Below the pieces are notes generated by a model, which was given only the letters and a program-made list of their open reading frames with translations, was not told the DNA's origin and made no database searches. The position numbers and the translations under genes are program-made. DNA of 26,193 nucleotides from positions 1-26,193 of the forward strand of contig UQEO01000020.1 of the NCBI GenBank assembly GCA_900540095.1. Direction: 5' to 3'. Source of the stretch: an uncultured Collinsella sp. (lineage in GTDB: Bacteria; Actinomycetota; Coriobacteriia; Coriobacteriales; Coriobacteriaceae). Of this stretch, positions 8,255 through 15,545 are shown in pieces; the first letter of the stretch is position 1, and each line of letters opens with the position of its first letter.

Positions 8255-9456
8255 CGCTCAAGCTGAGCCAGCAGCTCCTCGACGACCTCGACGGCATCGC
8301 CGACAACCTTGTACTGGGCAGTACCAAAAATGGGGGCATCCGGGTCCTCGTTGATGGCGATAATGCACTCAGCCCCACCGATGCCGGCAAGATGCTGGAT
8401 GGCGCCCGAAACACCGATACTCACGAGAAGCTTGGGCGAAACCGATACGCCCGTCTGGCCAATCTGATGGCGATACTCCAACCAGCCGGCCTCCACGACA
8501 GGTCGCGTGCAGCCAAGCTCGGCTCCCAGAGCCTCGGCGAGCCTTCGCATCAGCGGCAGATTTTTCTTGGAACCAATGCCGCGACCCACCACGACCAGGC
8601 GCTCGGCATCGGCGATCGAAGCCTGCTGTCCCCACTCCTCGGCGGGAATCGAGATCTCGACACGAGCCTTAGCATCATCCGCAAGTGATATCTGGGTGAT
8701 CGTGCCGGAGCGGCCGTAGTCGAAGTCGGGAGCCTTAAAGATACCAGAGCGCACCGTTGCCATCTGCGGACGGTGGTTGGGGCAAATGATGGTGGCCATC
8801 AAGTTGCCGCCAAACGCCGGGCGCGTCTGCTGCAGTAGGCCCGTCTCCGCATCCATCGAAAGCACGGTGCAGTCGGCCGTAAGACCCGTCTGCAAACGCA
8901 CGGCAACGCCGGGTGCCAGTTCGCGACCAAAAGCGGTCGCACCGTATAGGATGGCCTCGGGTTTGCGTTCGGCTACCAAATCGCAGATCAAGTGGGCGTA
9001 GACCTCCGCATCGTTTTGGCGCAGGCGCTCGTCACGACAGGCCAGGACTTCGTCGGCGCCCGCGCAAACCAGATGTTCCAGGTCCCCAAGCGAGCCCTCG
9101 GGGCTTATGCCGACCAGTGCCACCAGACGGCAGCCGCGAGCATCGGCAAGCTCGCGCCCCTTGCCCATGAGCTCGTAGGCCACGGGAGCCACGGCATCGT
9201 GCTCGTCAGTCTGCACGAAGACCCAAATGTCTCGATATGCATCAAGGTCCACCGTACCAGCGGCCTCGTCACACTCGATCGTGATAGCGTTGACGGGGCA
9301 GGCGTCGACGCACCCACCGCATAGGATGCAGCCGTCGGTTACGCGGGCGCATCGGCTGGGTCGCTCGCCTTCCACTACGATGCCGCCCGAGGCACAGGCG
9401 CGAACGCAGCGACCGCAGCCGATACAGACTTCGCTATCGATAATCAGTCCGCTCAT
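8251..9456 (-). CDS. etfA: Electron transfer flavoprotein alpha subunit with N-terminal 2[4Fe-4S] ferredoxin domain
   Basis: It pairs with EtfB to carry electrons between the dehydrogenase encoded upstream in the operon and NAD or ferredoxin. Residues 1-57 form a ferredoxin domain with two CxxCxxCxxxC sets (Cys11,14,17,21 and Cys43,46,49,53), so two [4Fe-4S] clusters are expected. An ETF alpha/beta nucleotide-binding domain follows. The C-terminal FAD domain is classic: VVVGRGIGSKKN, then GQTGVSVSPKLLVSIGVSGAIQH and INEDPDAPIF. This fusion is known from ETFs of lactate dehydrogenase and caffeyl-CoA reductase complexes in anaerobes such as Acetobacterium. The start follows the etfB stop directly (TAGATG), with GAGGGG 9 bp upstream. 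Its stop overlaps that of the convergent HD gene. Confidence 0.95.
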   Translation of the reverse strand: MSGLIIDSEVCIGCGRCVRACASGGIVVEGERPSRCARVTDGCILCGGCVDACPVNAITIECDEAAGTVDLDAYRDIWVFVQTDEHDAVAPVAYELMGKGRELADARGCRLVALVGISPEGSLGDLEHLVCAGADEVLACRDERLRQNDAEVYAHLICDLVAERKPEAILYGATAFGRELAPGVAVRLQTGLTADCTVLSMDAETGLLQQTRPAFGGNLMATIICPNHRPQMATVRSGIFKAPDFDYGRSGTITQISLADDAKARVEISIPAEEWGQQASIADAERLVVVGRGIGSKKNLPLMRRLAEALGAELGCTRPVVEAGWLEYRHQIGQTGVSVSPKLLVSIGVSGAIQHLAGIGGAECIIAINEDPDAPIFGTAQYKVVGDAVEVVEELLAQLER

Positions 9457-10272
9457 CTATGCCATCCCCTCGATAATCTTGGCAAGCTTTGCCGCCTGCT
9501 CGGACGCCGTCCCCTCAACGGTCTCGCACGTTTGGTCACGGTCGGGCACAAACGAGCGCACGACCTGTGTCGGCGACCCGGCAAGACCGCAACGCACGGG
9601 GTCGGCGTTCACGTCGGCGGCACTGACCACGCGCACGTCCGCCTCCTCTGCCGCGCGAATACCGGCAATACTCGGCATACGCAACTGACCAATCTCCTTG
9701 GCAGTCGTCATCGCGCACGGCATCTCAAGGTACACCGTCTCCTCGCCGGCATCGCATCCGTGAACGAGCGCCAGCGAGCCACAGGTCGTAAAGCCCGCGC
9801 TCTGCACGCAACTCACGTCGGTCACGCAGGGAATCTCAAAGGCACCGGCAAACTCGGGACCAATCTGGGCCGTATCGCCATCCACCGCCATCTTGCCGCA
9901 GATGAGCAGGTCGAAGTCCTCGTCGAGCGCCTCGATGCCGCATTTGAGAGCATAGGTGGTCGCCAGGGTATCGGCACCTGCAAAGGCGCGATCGGTCAGC
10001 AGCAGCGCGTCGTCGGCGCCTCGAGCGATGCAGTCGCGCAGCAGCGATTCGGTCGCGGGGATGCCCATCGACACCACCGTCACGCGCACGTCCATGCCAA
10101 AGCCGATAAAGTCGTCCTTCAGCGCCAGCGCGCATTCTAGGGCACTTGCATCGAAGGGATTAATGACCGCCTGCTTGCCATCGCGCACGATGGTATTGGT
10201 CTTGGGGTCCATCTTGACCTCGGTGCTGCCCGGCACCGCCTTGACGCACACCACCATATGGAAATCGCTCAT
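9457..10272 (-). CDS. etfB: Electron transfer flavoprotein beta subunit
   Basis: EtfB binds AMP or, in bifurcating types, a second FAD and the NAD(H) site. The 271-aa product has the family pattern: VVCVKAVPGSTEVKMDP at the N-terminus, INPFDASALECALAL, then KMAVDGDTAQIGPEFA, which is the usual nucleotide-binding signature, and LEMPCAMTTAKEI. Whether it is the bifurcating type cannot be settled by eye. I prefer the ATG at 10272 (AAAGGGGG nine bases upstream) over the GTG at 10278, which would overlap the upstream stop by 4 bp. The gene lies between the flavin dehydrogenase and etfA in one tight operon. Confidence 0.94.
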   Translation of the reverse strand: MSDFHMVVCVKAVPGSTEVKMDPKTNTIVRDGKQAVINPFDASALECALALKDDFIGFGMDVRVTVVSMGIPATESLLRDCIARGADDALLLTDRAFAGADTLATTYALKCGIEALDEDFDLLICGKMAVDGDTAQIGPEFAGAFEIPCVTDVSCVQSAGFTTCGSLALVHGCDAGEETVYLEMPCAMTTAKEIGQLRMPSIAGIRAAEEADVRVVSAADVNADPVRCGLAGSPTQVVRSFVPDRDQTCETVEGTASEQAAKLAKIIEGMA

Positions 10273-10274
10273 CT

Positions 10275-11876
10275 TCACGCGCCCCCTTTCTGGACGAGCT
10301 CATCCAAGAGCTTCTCCGAAAACAGGTTACCGCGACCCAGCTGCCCGTCGGGATCGAGCTGGAGCTTGAGCCGCGCCGACTCGACCATGGCCTCGTGACC
10401 GTACATCGTCTCCAAGAAGCCCGCCTTGATCTTGCCGACGCCGTGCTCGGCAGAAACGGCACCGCCCATGGCCGTGACCTCGGAAGCCCACTGGGCAAAC
10501 AACTCGCCACCGCGACGGTAATCCTGTGCATCGCGCGGCAGGATGTTCACATGCAGATGGTTGTTGCCGATATGTCCCCAGGCGGCAGACTCAAGCCCGC
10601 TTTCGGCCAGCGTACGGCGATAGAGGGCCACGACATCGGCCAGGCGCGCGTTGGGCACCGACATGTCCGAGCCCAGTTTGGTGATGGTGGGATCCGTACG
10701 GCGACGCTCGTCGATGAGCATGTTGACGCTCTCGGGCACCGCATGGCGGAAGAATCGCTGACACTCGCGATCGACCTCGGTGCGCGCGACCCATGTCGCA
10801 TCGTCACTGCCGCCCGCAAGCTCCAGTACCCACCCCAAGTGATACAGCTCCTCAGTCGCCTGAACTTCGTCATCGCAGTCGAGCTCCACGTAGACACAGA
10901 CCTTGGCCTCTTTGTCGAGCGCCGGCAGCGAGGCGAACGCGGTCGACTGCTCACGCTGACGACGCAGGATATCCAGGGCGCCCGCATCGAAATATTCGAT
11001 GGCAGCCGCGTGGGACAGGACGGGACGCACAGAATCGGTGAAGGACACGGCCTTGTCTTCACTGTCAAAGAAACAGCTCACGCCCCAAACGACCGCAGGC
11101 GCCGCCTGCAGGGCAATCTCGAGCTCGGTGATGACGCCGATTGTGCCACACGCACCGATAAACAGATCGATGGCATCCATATCGTCAGCAACGAAATAGC
11201 CCGAAGCATTTTTGGTCTTGGGCATGGTGTAGTCGGGAAGGTCGAGCTCGAGCGCGCGGCCCTCTGCCGTCACGAGCGACAGATGGCGACCCTGGGTAAA
11301 AGCCTCGCCGCGCTGAAGCTCAAGCAAATCGCCATCAGCCAGCGCGACGTGGAGTCCCGTGATATGTGGGCGCATGGGGCCGTAAGCGTAGCTGCGGGCG
11401 CCGGAGGCGTTGCATGCCGCCATGCCGCCCAGACAGGCAGACGTCTCGGTAGGATCGGTGGGAAAGAACTGCTCGGGGGCCTCTTGGAACTCCTCGTAGG
11501 CCTCAAGCGATGCCTGGTCCCAACCAGCAGTCGGCAGCACCTTCTTGCTCAGCTGCTTGCGCAGCTCCGAGAGCACAACGCCCGGCTCCACGCGCAGCAG
11601 AAATTGGCCTTGTTCATCGCGACGAAGGCCCAAGTAGCGATTCATACGGGAAGTATTGAGGATATGCCCGCCGTGGGGCACGGCACCGGCGGCAAGGCCG
11701 GTTCGGGCGCCCTGAACCGTTACCGGGACACGCTCGGCATGGAGCTTTTCCAAAATGGCACAGACCTCGTCTTCCGTTGTCGGAAACGAGATGCTCGAGG
11801 CCTCGCCCGATGCGCGAGACTCATCGCGACCATACTCTTCGAACTCGTCGGTGAAGGGTTTGATGGTTGCAGACAC
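10275..11876 (-). CDS. glcD: FAD-binding D-lactate/glycolate-type dehydrogenase (GlcD/LctD-like)
   Basis: It oxidises a 2-hydroxy acid, most likely lactate, to the keto acid and passes electrons to the ETF encoded behind it. The 533-aa product starts with an FAD-binding type-4 (PCMH) domain: VPVTVQGARTGLAAGAVPHGG, then PTDPTETSACLGGMAACNASG and ACGTIGVITELEIAL. The C-terminal FAD-oxidase domain includes GHIGNNHLHVNILP and VSAEHGVGKIK, which carry the usual metal/substrate residues. It starts at a GTG (11876) with AAAGGGGGAG in front, and heads the operon dehydrogenase-etfB-etfA. In Acetobacterium LctBCD the equivalent proteins couple NAD-driven lactate oxidation to ferredoxin oxidation; transfer of that mechanism here is inference. 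No lactate permease gene is in view. Confidence 0.92.
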   Translation of the reverse strand: MSATIKPFTDEFEEYGRDESRASGEASSISFPTTEDEVCAILEKLHAERVPVTVQGARTGLAAGAVPHGGHILNTSRMNRYLGLRRDEQGQFLLRVEPGVVLSELRKQLSKKVLPTAGWDQASLEAYEEFQEAPEQFFPTDPTETSACLGGMAACNASGARSYAYGPMRPHITGLHVALADGDLLELQRGEAFTQGRHLSLVTAEGRALELDLPDYTMPKTKNASGYFVADDMDAIDLFIGACGTIGVITELEIALQAAPAVVWGVSCFFDSEDKAVSFTDSVRPVLSHAAAIEYFDAGALDILRRQREQSTAFASLPALDKEAKVCVYVELDCDDEVQATEELYHLGWVLELAGGSDDATWVARTEVDRECQRFFRHAVPESVNMLIDERRRTDPTITKLGSDMSVPNARLADVVALYRRTLAESGLESAAWGHIGNNHLHVNILPRDAQDYRRGGELFAQWASEVTAMGGAVSAEHGVGKIKAGFLETMYGHEAMVESARLKLQLDPDGQLGRGNLFSEKLLDELVQKGGA

Positions 11877-12221
11877 GCGAACTCCCCCTTTAGCTAACTA
11901 CAGTGTTTGCAGGGAGATGTTACCGCATCGTTTCGTCGACGTGTTCGAGACCGTCTCCATAATTGGCGATTTTTACGTTCGTGCAATTCGGCGAGCGGCT
12001 TGATTTCCTCGGCAGACGATGCTTTTGACACATATGGCCCCGCCGTCGCCGACCGCGCGATTGTCGCTTGAAAAAAGTTGGAGTTTTTTTTGCCGCCTTT
12101 TACCTGCGGAGACGCCAATCCGTCAAGCATTTGGTCAGAAATTGGTCAAGTAGCGGCTGATACGGTCGGCGTCGACAGCCAAAACCGATAGAAGTTTTGG
12201 CCCAGAAGCAGGGAGGTTCCC
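11877..12221. other. 345-bp divergent intergenic region
   Basis: This gap separates the dehydrogenase/ETF operon from the rightward surface-protein run and must hold promoters for both. I see no gene; a minus-strand reading frame at 11894-12130 has low-complexity content and no family resemblance. Visible structure is A6-GTTGGAG-T8 at 12071-12091, which could form an A/T stem or a bent AT tract, and the TTGGTCA direct repeat at 12131-12148. No clear -35/-10 pair stands out on either strand. Confidence 0.6.
12131..12148 (+). repeat. TTGGTCA direct repeat, 11-bp period
   Basis: TTGGTCA occurs at 12131-12137 and 12142-12148, start to start 11 bp, so both copies face the same side of the helix. 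A further GTCA (12122-12125) sits 12 bp upstream. The repeat lies about 75 bp before the first gene of the surface-protein run. An activator-binding site is possible but unproven. Confidence 0.4.
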
Positions 12222-12518
12222 ATGGCATATTACTGGCCCCAGTACGGCATCGCCATCGAAGTCGACGACGATCCCCATCTCCTGCCTTTCGACGAAGAGG
12301 CATTCCCCGATACGGCGGTCTACCACGTTACCACCGATGTGATCTGCGACCCCGAGTCGTTCTCGGCGCTCGCCCACCACATCGCGCATATCCACGACAT
12401 CGAGCTCCCTCCCGACTTCGAAGAACTCGTCTACTCGCGCCGCCTGATGCTTCACATGCTCTTTGGAGCGGATCCGTCCACCTTTGCGCGTGTCTATACC
12501 GCCAAGGATGCCGCATGA
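12222..12518 (+). CDS. Hypothetical 98-aa protein, possible DUF559/VSR-like core
   Basis: I cannot assign this protein with certainty. It has no signal peptide or membrane segment and is acidic. The segment YGIAIEVDDDPH, followed by FPDTAVYHVTTDVICDPESF, resembles the core of DUF559/VSR-type PD-(D/E)XK proteins. These read 'aIEvDg..H' and then a strand and helix ending '..v.r.t..dv..dpe'. If so, the domain is short and lacks its N-terminal part. The end, RRLMLHMLFGADPSTFARVY, is a helix that could pack on that core. The ATG has AGGGAGG six bases upstream, so it appears expressed as it stands. The stop overlaps the next start as ATGA, making it the first gene of the surface-protein run. A cytosolic role is likely. 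Confidence 0.7.
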   Translation: MAYYWPQYGIAIEVDDDPHLLPFDEEAFPDTAVYHVTTDVICDPESFSALAHHIAHIHDIELPPDFEELVYSRRLMLHMLFGADPSTFARVYTAKDAA

Positions 12519-13024
12519 GCGTGAAGAAGCCACCCCGCTTTGCAGGCCTGGGTCGTCGCAAGAAGCTCATCGTTGCCTGCTTGGCCATCGTCTGTGCCCT
12601 TGTCGCCGTAGGACTATACGCTTGGCAGTCGCAGCCCGTACCCGAGGCGGGCGCTTCGGTTACGACGGCCGAGGGCAAAACGCGTCAGGAAATCCAAGAT
12701 GAGCTCGACGCCATCGTCCGCGACAACATGATGACGATTTCGGTCGCACCGGTCGCTCAGCTACAGGAGGACGGCAAGCTGCGCGTCAACGTGCAAAACG
12801 TCCAAGACAATAAATTTCCCCAGCGATTCCGCGTCATCCAAAACGACGAGACCATGTACGAATCCGGTGTGGTCGAGACCGGCAAGACAATCGAAACGTG
12901 CCCCGCCGGCGACATCAAAGAAGGCGAGGCGTACATCGAGATCCAGGCACTCGATGCAAAGACCCTCGACAGCCACGGCAATCCGACACGTGTCAAGGTA
13001 CGGGTTGAGCAAGCCGAGAACTAG
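12515..13024 (+). CDS. Membrane-anchored extracytoplasmic protein of unknown function
   Basis: This 169-aa product has a basic start (RRKK at 14-17), then one hydrophobic segment at about 18-38. No cleavage site is clear, so it should sit as a signal-anchored protein with its C-terminal 130 residues outside. The outer part has a helical, charged stretch (KTRQEIQDELDAIVRDNM) and then a beta-rich domain. The string MYESGVVETGKTIETCPAGDIKEGEAYIEIQALD resembles, in strand pattern, a small domain seen in many Gram-positive secreted proteins ('Y.SG.i.PGqsIe...l...L..G.Y...v...'). Function is unknown. The start at 12515 overlaps the previous stop by 4 bp. The next gene is 89 bp away with a hairpin in the gap. 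Confidence 0.8.
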   Translation: MSVKKPPRFAGLGRRKKLIVACLAIVCALVAVGLYAWQSQPVPEAGASVTTAEGKTRQEIQDELDAIVRDNMMTISVAPVAQLQEDGKLRVNVQNVQDNKFPQRFRVIQNDETMYESGVVETGKTIETCPAGDIKEGEAYIEIQALDAKTLDSHGNPTRVKVRVEQAEN

Positions 13025-13076
13025 CTTTCCGGCCGACGCGGCACCGCACGCAATTCACCAGCATTCGTCCAATCAT

Positions 13077-13093
13077 CGCGGGGACGGCCCGCG
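13077..13093 (+). other. Short GC hairpin upstream of the secreted-protein gene
   Basis: CGCGGG (13077-13082) pairs perfectly with CCCGCG (13088-13093) around a 5-nt loop, with no following T-tract. It stands just before the ribosome site GAAAGGAA. It is more likely a leader structure that stabilises or adjusts translation of the downstream mRNA than a terminator. Confidence 0.35.
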
Positions 13094-13113
13094 GCGAATA
13101 GAAAGGAACGACC

Positions 13114-13713
13114 ATGGACATCACCAGGAACATGAACGGAGCCAGAGCGCTCGTCGTGGGCGCAGGGCTCGCGCTCGCGCTCGCAATGGGCGCCGCCCCG
13201 ACGCCAGCTATGGCAGCCGGACGCGTTGGAACCACGAAAGTAATGGTCAGGACCGAGATCGACAACGTTGAGTTCAAAGTTCCGACGGTTATTCCCTTCG
13301 TCGCCAAGGCCGACGGCACGCTTCAGGGCCCCTCTGAAGACGCGACCACCATCGACAATCATTCGGCCTACGGCATCCATGTCACCAACATGAAGATCGA
13401 CGCCATGAACACCTGGACCATTGCTGCCGACGCCAAGGCCGGAACCGCACAGAACTCCATCGACTTTAAGGTCGGCCCCGACGGCGCACTCCAGAACGCC
13501 AGCGCCGCAATGCAAGGGACGGGCCTCGATCTTTCCAAGAATGCAGCCTTCGACATGGGCTACCAGGGCATTGCCGGCGGCACGGACATAATTAAGCTCA
13601 AGACAAGCGGAAACGTCGCCCGCGTCACACGCGACATCTTCCGCGTAACCGGCGAAGGCGATCAGGTTGCAACGATCACCTGGACGGTCGAGCCCGGTGC
13701 GCACACGGCATAA
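13114..13713 (+). CDS. Secreted beta-rich protein with signal peptide
   Basis: The 199-aa product has a clear Sec signal peptide: RNMNGAR, a hydrophobic core at 12-26, and an AxA site at about residue 34 (TPAMA/AG). The mature part of about 165 aa is beta-rich with a segment VPTVIPFVAKADGTLQGPS followed by IDNHSAYGIHVTNMKI. This looks like a small beta-sandwich of the kind found in surface or matrix proteins. I recognise no named family with certainty. There is no sorting signal, membrane anchor or cysteine, so retention at the surface would need a partner. AGAAAGGAA precedes the ATG. Its 3' end overlaps the start of the LAQTG gene by 17 bp. Part of the same P-x2-I...G..P pattern recurs near the C-terminus of the protein encoded at 13997. 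Confidence 0.82.
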   Translation: MDITRNMNGARALVVGAGLALALAMGAAPTPAMAAGRVGTTKVMVRTEIDNVEFKVPTVIPFVAKADGTLQGPSEDATTIDNHSAYGIHVTNMKIDAMNTWTIAADAKAGTAQNSIDFKVGPDGALQNASAAMQGTGLDLSKNAAFDMGYQGIAGGTDIIKLKTSGNVARVTRDIFRVTGEGDQVATITWTVEPGAHTA

Positions 13714-13978
13714 GGCCGTCGCCCTGGCCGCCGCCGTCAGCATCCTAGCGTTTGGGCCAGCCATGGCCTTTGCCCAGCAAGAACAGGCTCAGGCCGCCAC
13801 GCAAGTGACGGTCGACCTCTCGGAGCTCGACCGCGGCGACCGCGAGGAACCGTTGGCGCAGACAGGCGACAGACGATGGCTCTTGGCAGCAGGCGCCACA
13901 GCAGCAGGCGCGGGAACCGCCGGCCTCGGTCTGCACATCAAACGCAGCCAGAAACAAAACACGGACAGACCGCACTAA
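13697..13978 (+). CDS. Small LAQTG-sorted cell-wall protein (93 aa)
   Basis: The product has a signal peptide (MRTRHK, a hydrophobic core at 7-19, then PAMAFA at 21-26) and a mature stretch of only about 25 residues (QQEQAQAATQVTVDLSELDR). After these comes a sortase signal: LAQTG at 53-57, a hydrophobic segment of about 20 residues (61-80) and a basic tail (HIKRSQK). LAxTG is the motif preferred by class E (and some class D) sortases of Actinomycetota; that link is family knowledge. No sortase gene is in the window. The start is uncertain: GTG 13697 fits the signal peptide best and overlaps the preceding gene by 17 bp. The longer reading from 13667 adds an unlikely leader. It may cap or anchor a surface assembly made by its neighbours. 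Confidence 0.72.
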   Translation: MRTRHKAVALAAAVSILAFGPAMAFAQQEQAQAATQVTVDLSELDRGDREEPLAQTGDRRWLLAAGATAAGAGTAGLGLHIKRSQKQNTDRPH

Positions 13979-13996
13979 ATTAGCTAAGGAGACCCC

Positions 13997-15427
13997 ATGG
14001 CATCGAAGAACCTTTTGCCCGTCGTCGCACTCTGCGGCGCGCTCGCAACCGGAACGCCTGTCGCCGCTTGGGCGACTCCCGCCATGGCAGACTCCTTACC
14101 AGCAGCCCTAAGTTCCGCACCAAATCCGTCGAGCGCCATTGCGTGCAAGCGTTTTTCGATCGCACAGGCCGCGATCTCAACCTCGGGATGCCTTCGTCGT
14201 AATACGGACGGCTCGATAGTCGTGGATATCAAGCGTTCGAACAAGGCAAACGGCTCCCAGGCGGGGTGTGCCGTCTGCACGTGGCGCTCGGTTGTGCTCG
14301 ATGCGGATGGCGATCCATGCAATTTAGAGCTGCGCATCGACATCGCTTCGGTCGATGACTCGGCGAACGGAGCGAAGGTCGCCTTCGACGGTACGTTTTT
14401 TGAGAAAGGAGGCGGTATATGTCTGGGCTGCGCCGCCGCGAATGCAGACGACACGCAGCCCACCCTCTCATTCACGGCATCGTTGCGGCTGACCAAAGCC
14501 GGTACCGATGCCATCGCGGCGGGAGAAGCGTCCCTGCTGTTCTACACCGTCAGCGCCAAAGACACAGACGCTCATTTCGAGAAGCCAGCCGGATCACTCA
14601 GCCTTACACGAGGGTTAGAGGCAGGCCCTATTGAAATCGATGCCCACGCGCAAAGCAGGCAACGCATTCTTGCCGACCCGGCGCTTCTCGAAATGGAGTG
14701 GAACGGATCCGGAGCCATCGGAATTCTCCCCTCCGCGTTTGACGCCAAGACGCTCCCCTCAAACGACGAACCCATTAACGCAACCATACAAGAAGAGGGC
14801 GCGGACAAAGAAGCAGATGCGGGCGACACGCCGCCGCCGACAAACAGCGTCCCAGCTTCTTTCGAAGCACCGAATGAGCCCGCTACCGATCCAAACGATA
14901 CCGAGCTCGCAGACAGTCTGGGACTTGCTGATCCTCAAGAGATCGATGAAGGTAACTGCTGCGTGCTTGCCGCGCTCGACCACACAGAGGTCATCGACGC
15001 TGCGAACATCGAAGTTGCCGCCGCCAATCAGCCCGTCCGCAAGTCGGCCATCATCGCATTTCCTGAATCCATCGAAGTCGTCTTTTTGCCATCGGGCGAG
15101 GTCGTGGCCCCAACACTGCTCACCTTGTTGGGCGCCAAGAATACTCGAAACGAAATTAAAAAGGTCACAGTTGTCGACCCTGCAACCACCGCCAAGCTGC
15201 GTCTATACGCCGTTGCCGCAAACGGAAGCAAGACCCTGGAATTCGATGGCGACACACTTCTAGCCTGGCGACGTCTGGACATTATGCAAGACGTCTCGTA
15301 CCAGATCGAGCTCGAAGGGTTTGATCGTGCCCGCGATGCCAATATCATCGCCGCGGCTATTGAATCCCCGCAGCGGCTTATGACACTGCGCTTTGAATAC
15401 TATCCCTATGTCCCGACAACCACCTGA
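13997..15427 (+). CDS. Secreted two-part protein with CxxC pairs, function unknown
   Basis: The 476-aa product starts with a signal peptide (hydrophobic residues 6-24, AMA/D at about 31). The N-terminal part, about 45-260, is beta-rich and holds seven cysteines: Cys50, 65, 91, 94, 108, 142 and 145. Cys91-94 (GCAVC) and Cys142-145 (ICLGC) are CxxC pairs that could bind metal or form disulphides. A Pro/Glu/Asp-rich linker follows (about 265-325), with a Cys-Cys at its end (EGNCC). The C-terminal domain (about 340-476) is beta-rich again and includes FPESIEVVFLPSGEVVAPT. No sorting or anchor segment ends it. I recognise no named family. The ATG follows TAAGGAGA and lies 18 bp behind the LAQTG gene, so the two are probably co-transcribed. 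Confidence 0.8.
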   Translation: MASKNLLPVVALCGALATGTPVAAWATPAMADSLPAALSSAPNPSSAIACKRFSIAQAAISTSGCLRRNTDGSIVVDIKRSNKANGSQAGCAVCTWRSVVLDADGDPCNLELRIDIASVDDSANGAKVAFDGTFFEKGGGICLGCAAANADDTQPTLSFTASLRLTKAGTDAIAAGEASLLFYTVSAKDTDAHFEKPAGSLSLTRGLEAGPIEIDAHAQSRQRILADPALLEMEWNGSGAIGILPSAFDAKTLPSNDEPINATIQEEGADKEADAGDTPPPTNSVPASFEAPNEPATDPNDTELADSLGLADPQEIDEGNCCVLAALDHTEVIDAANIEVAAANQPVRKSAIIAFPESIEVVFLPSGEVVAPTLLTLLGAKNTRNEIKKVTVVDPATTAKLRLYAVAANGSKTLEFDGDTLLAWRRLDIMQDVSYQIELEGFDRARDANIIAAAIESPQRLMTLRFEYYPYVPTTT

Positions 15428-15450
15428 GGCTTAAATGCTGCGCATCATTC

Positions 15451-15476
15451 CTAATACCACTTATATAACGTATTAG
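15451..15476. promoter_or_regulatory. CTAATAC inverted repeat upstream of the DUF554 gene
   Basis: CTAATAC (15451-15457) and GTATTAG (15470-15476) form a perfect 7-bp inverted repeat around an AT-rich 12-bp centre that contains TTATATAA. There is no T-tract. The form fits a dimeric regulator site over a promoter core for the gene at 15546. Confidence 0.45.
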
Positions 15477-15545
15477 ATGGGTTGCGATGTGCCTCGCATT
15501 TCGTTCTGCTACGATTGCCACGTTGGCATCAATACAGGAGGGCTC

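Noticed and set aside
10395..11897. 500-codon plus-strand open frame opposite the dehydrogenase gene
   Set aside because: It mirrors the codon pattern of a clear FAD enzyme on the minus strand; no domain, ribosome site or composition supports it. High GC makes long antisense frames common here.
11894..12130. 78-codon minus-strand frame in the intergenic gap
   Set aside because: No ribosome site, no family resemblance, and a Lys/Arg/Ser-rich composition unlike its neighbours.
13667..13713. Frameshift joining the 13114 gene to the LAQTG frame
   Set aside because: The second frame starts with its own signal-peptide-like segment, so it reads as a separate overlapping gene rather than the missing C-terminus of the first.
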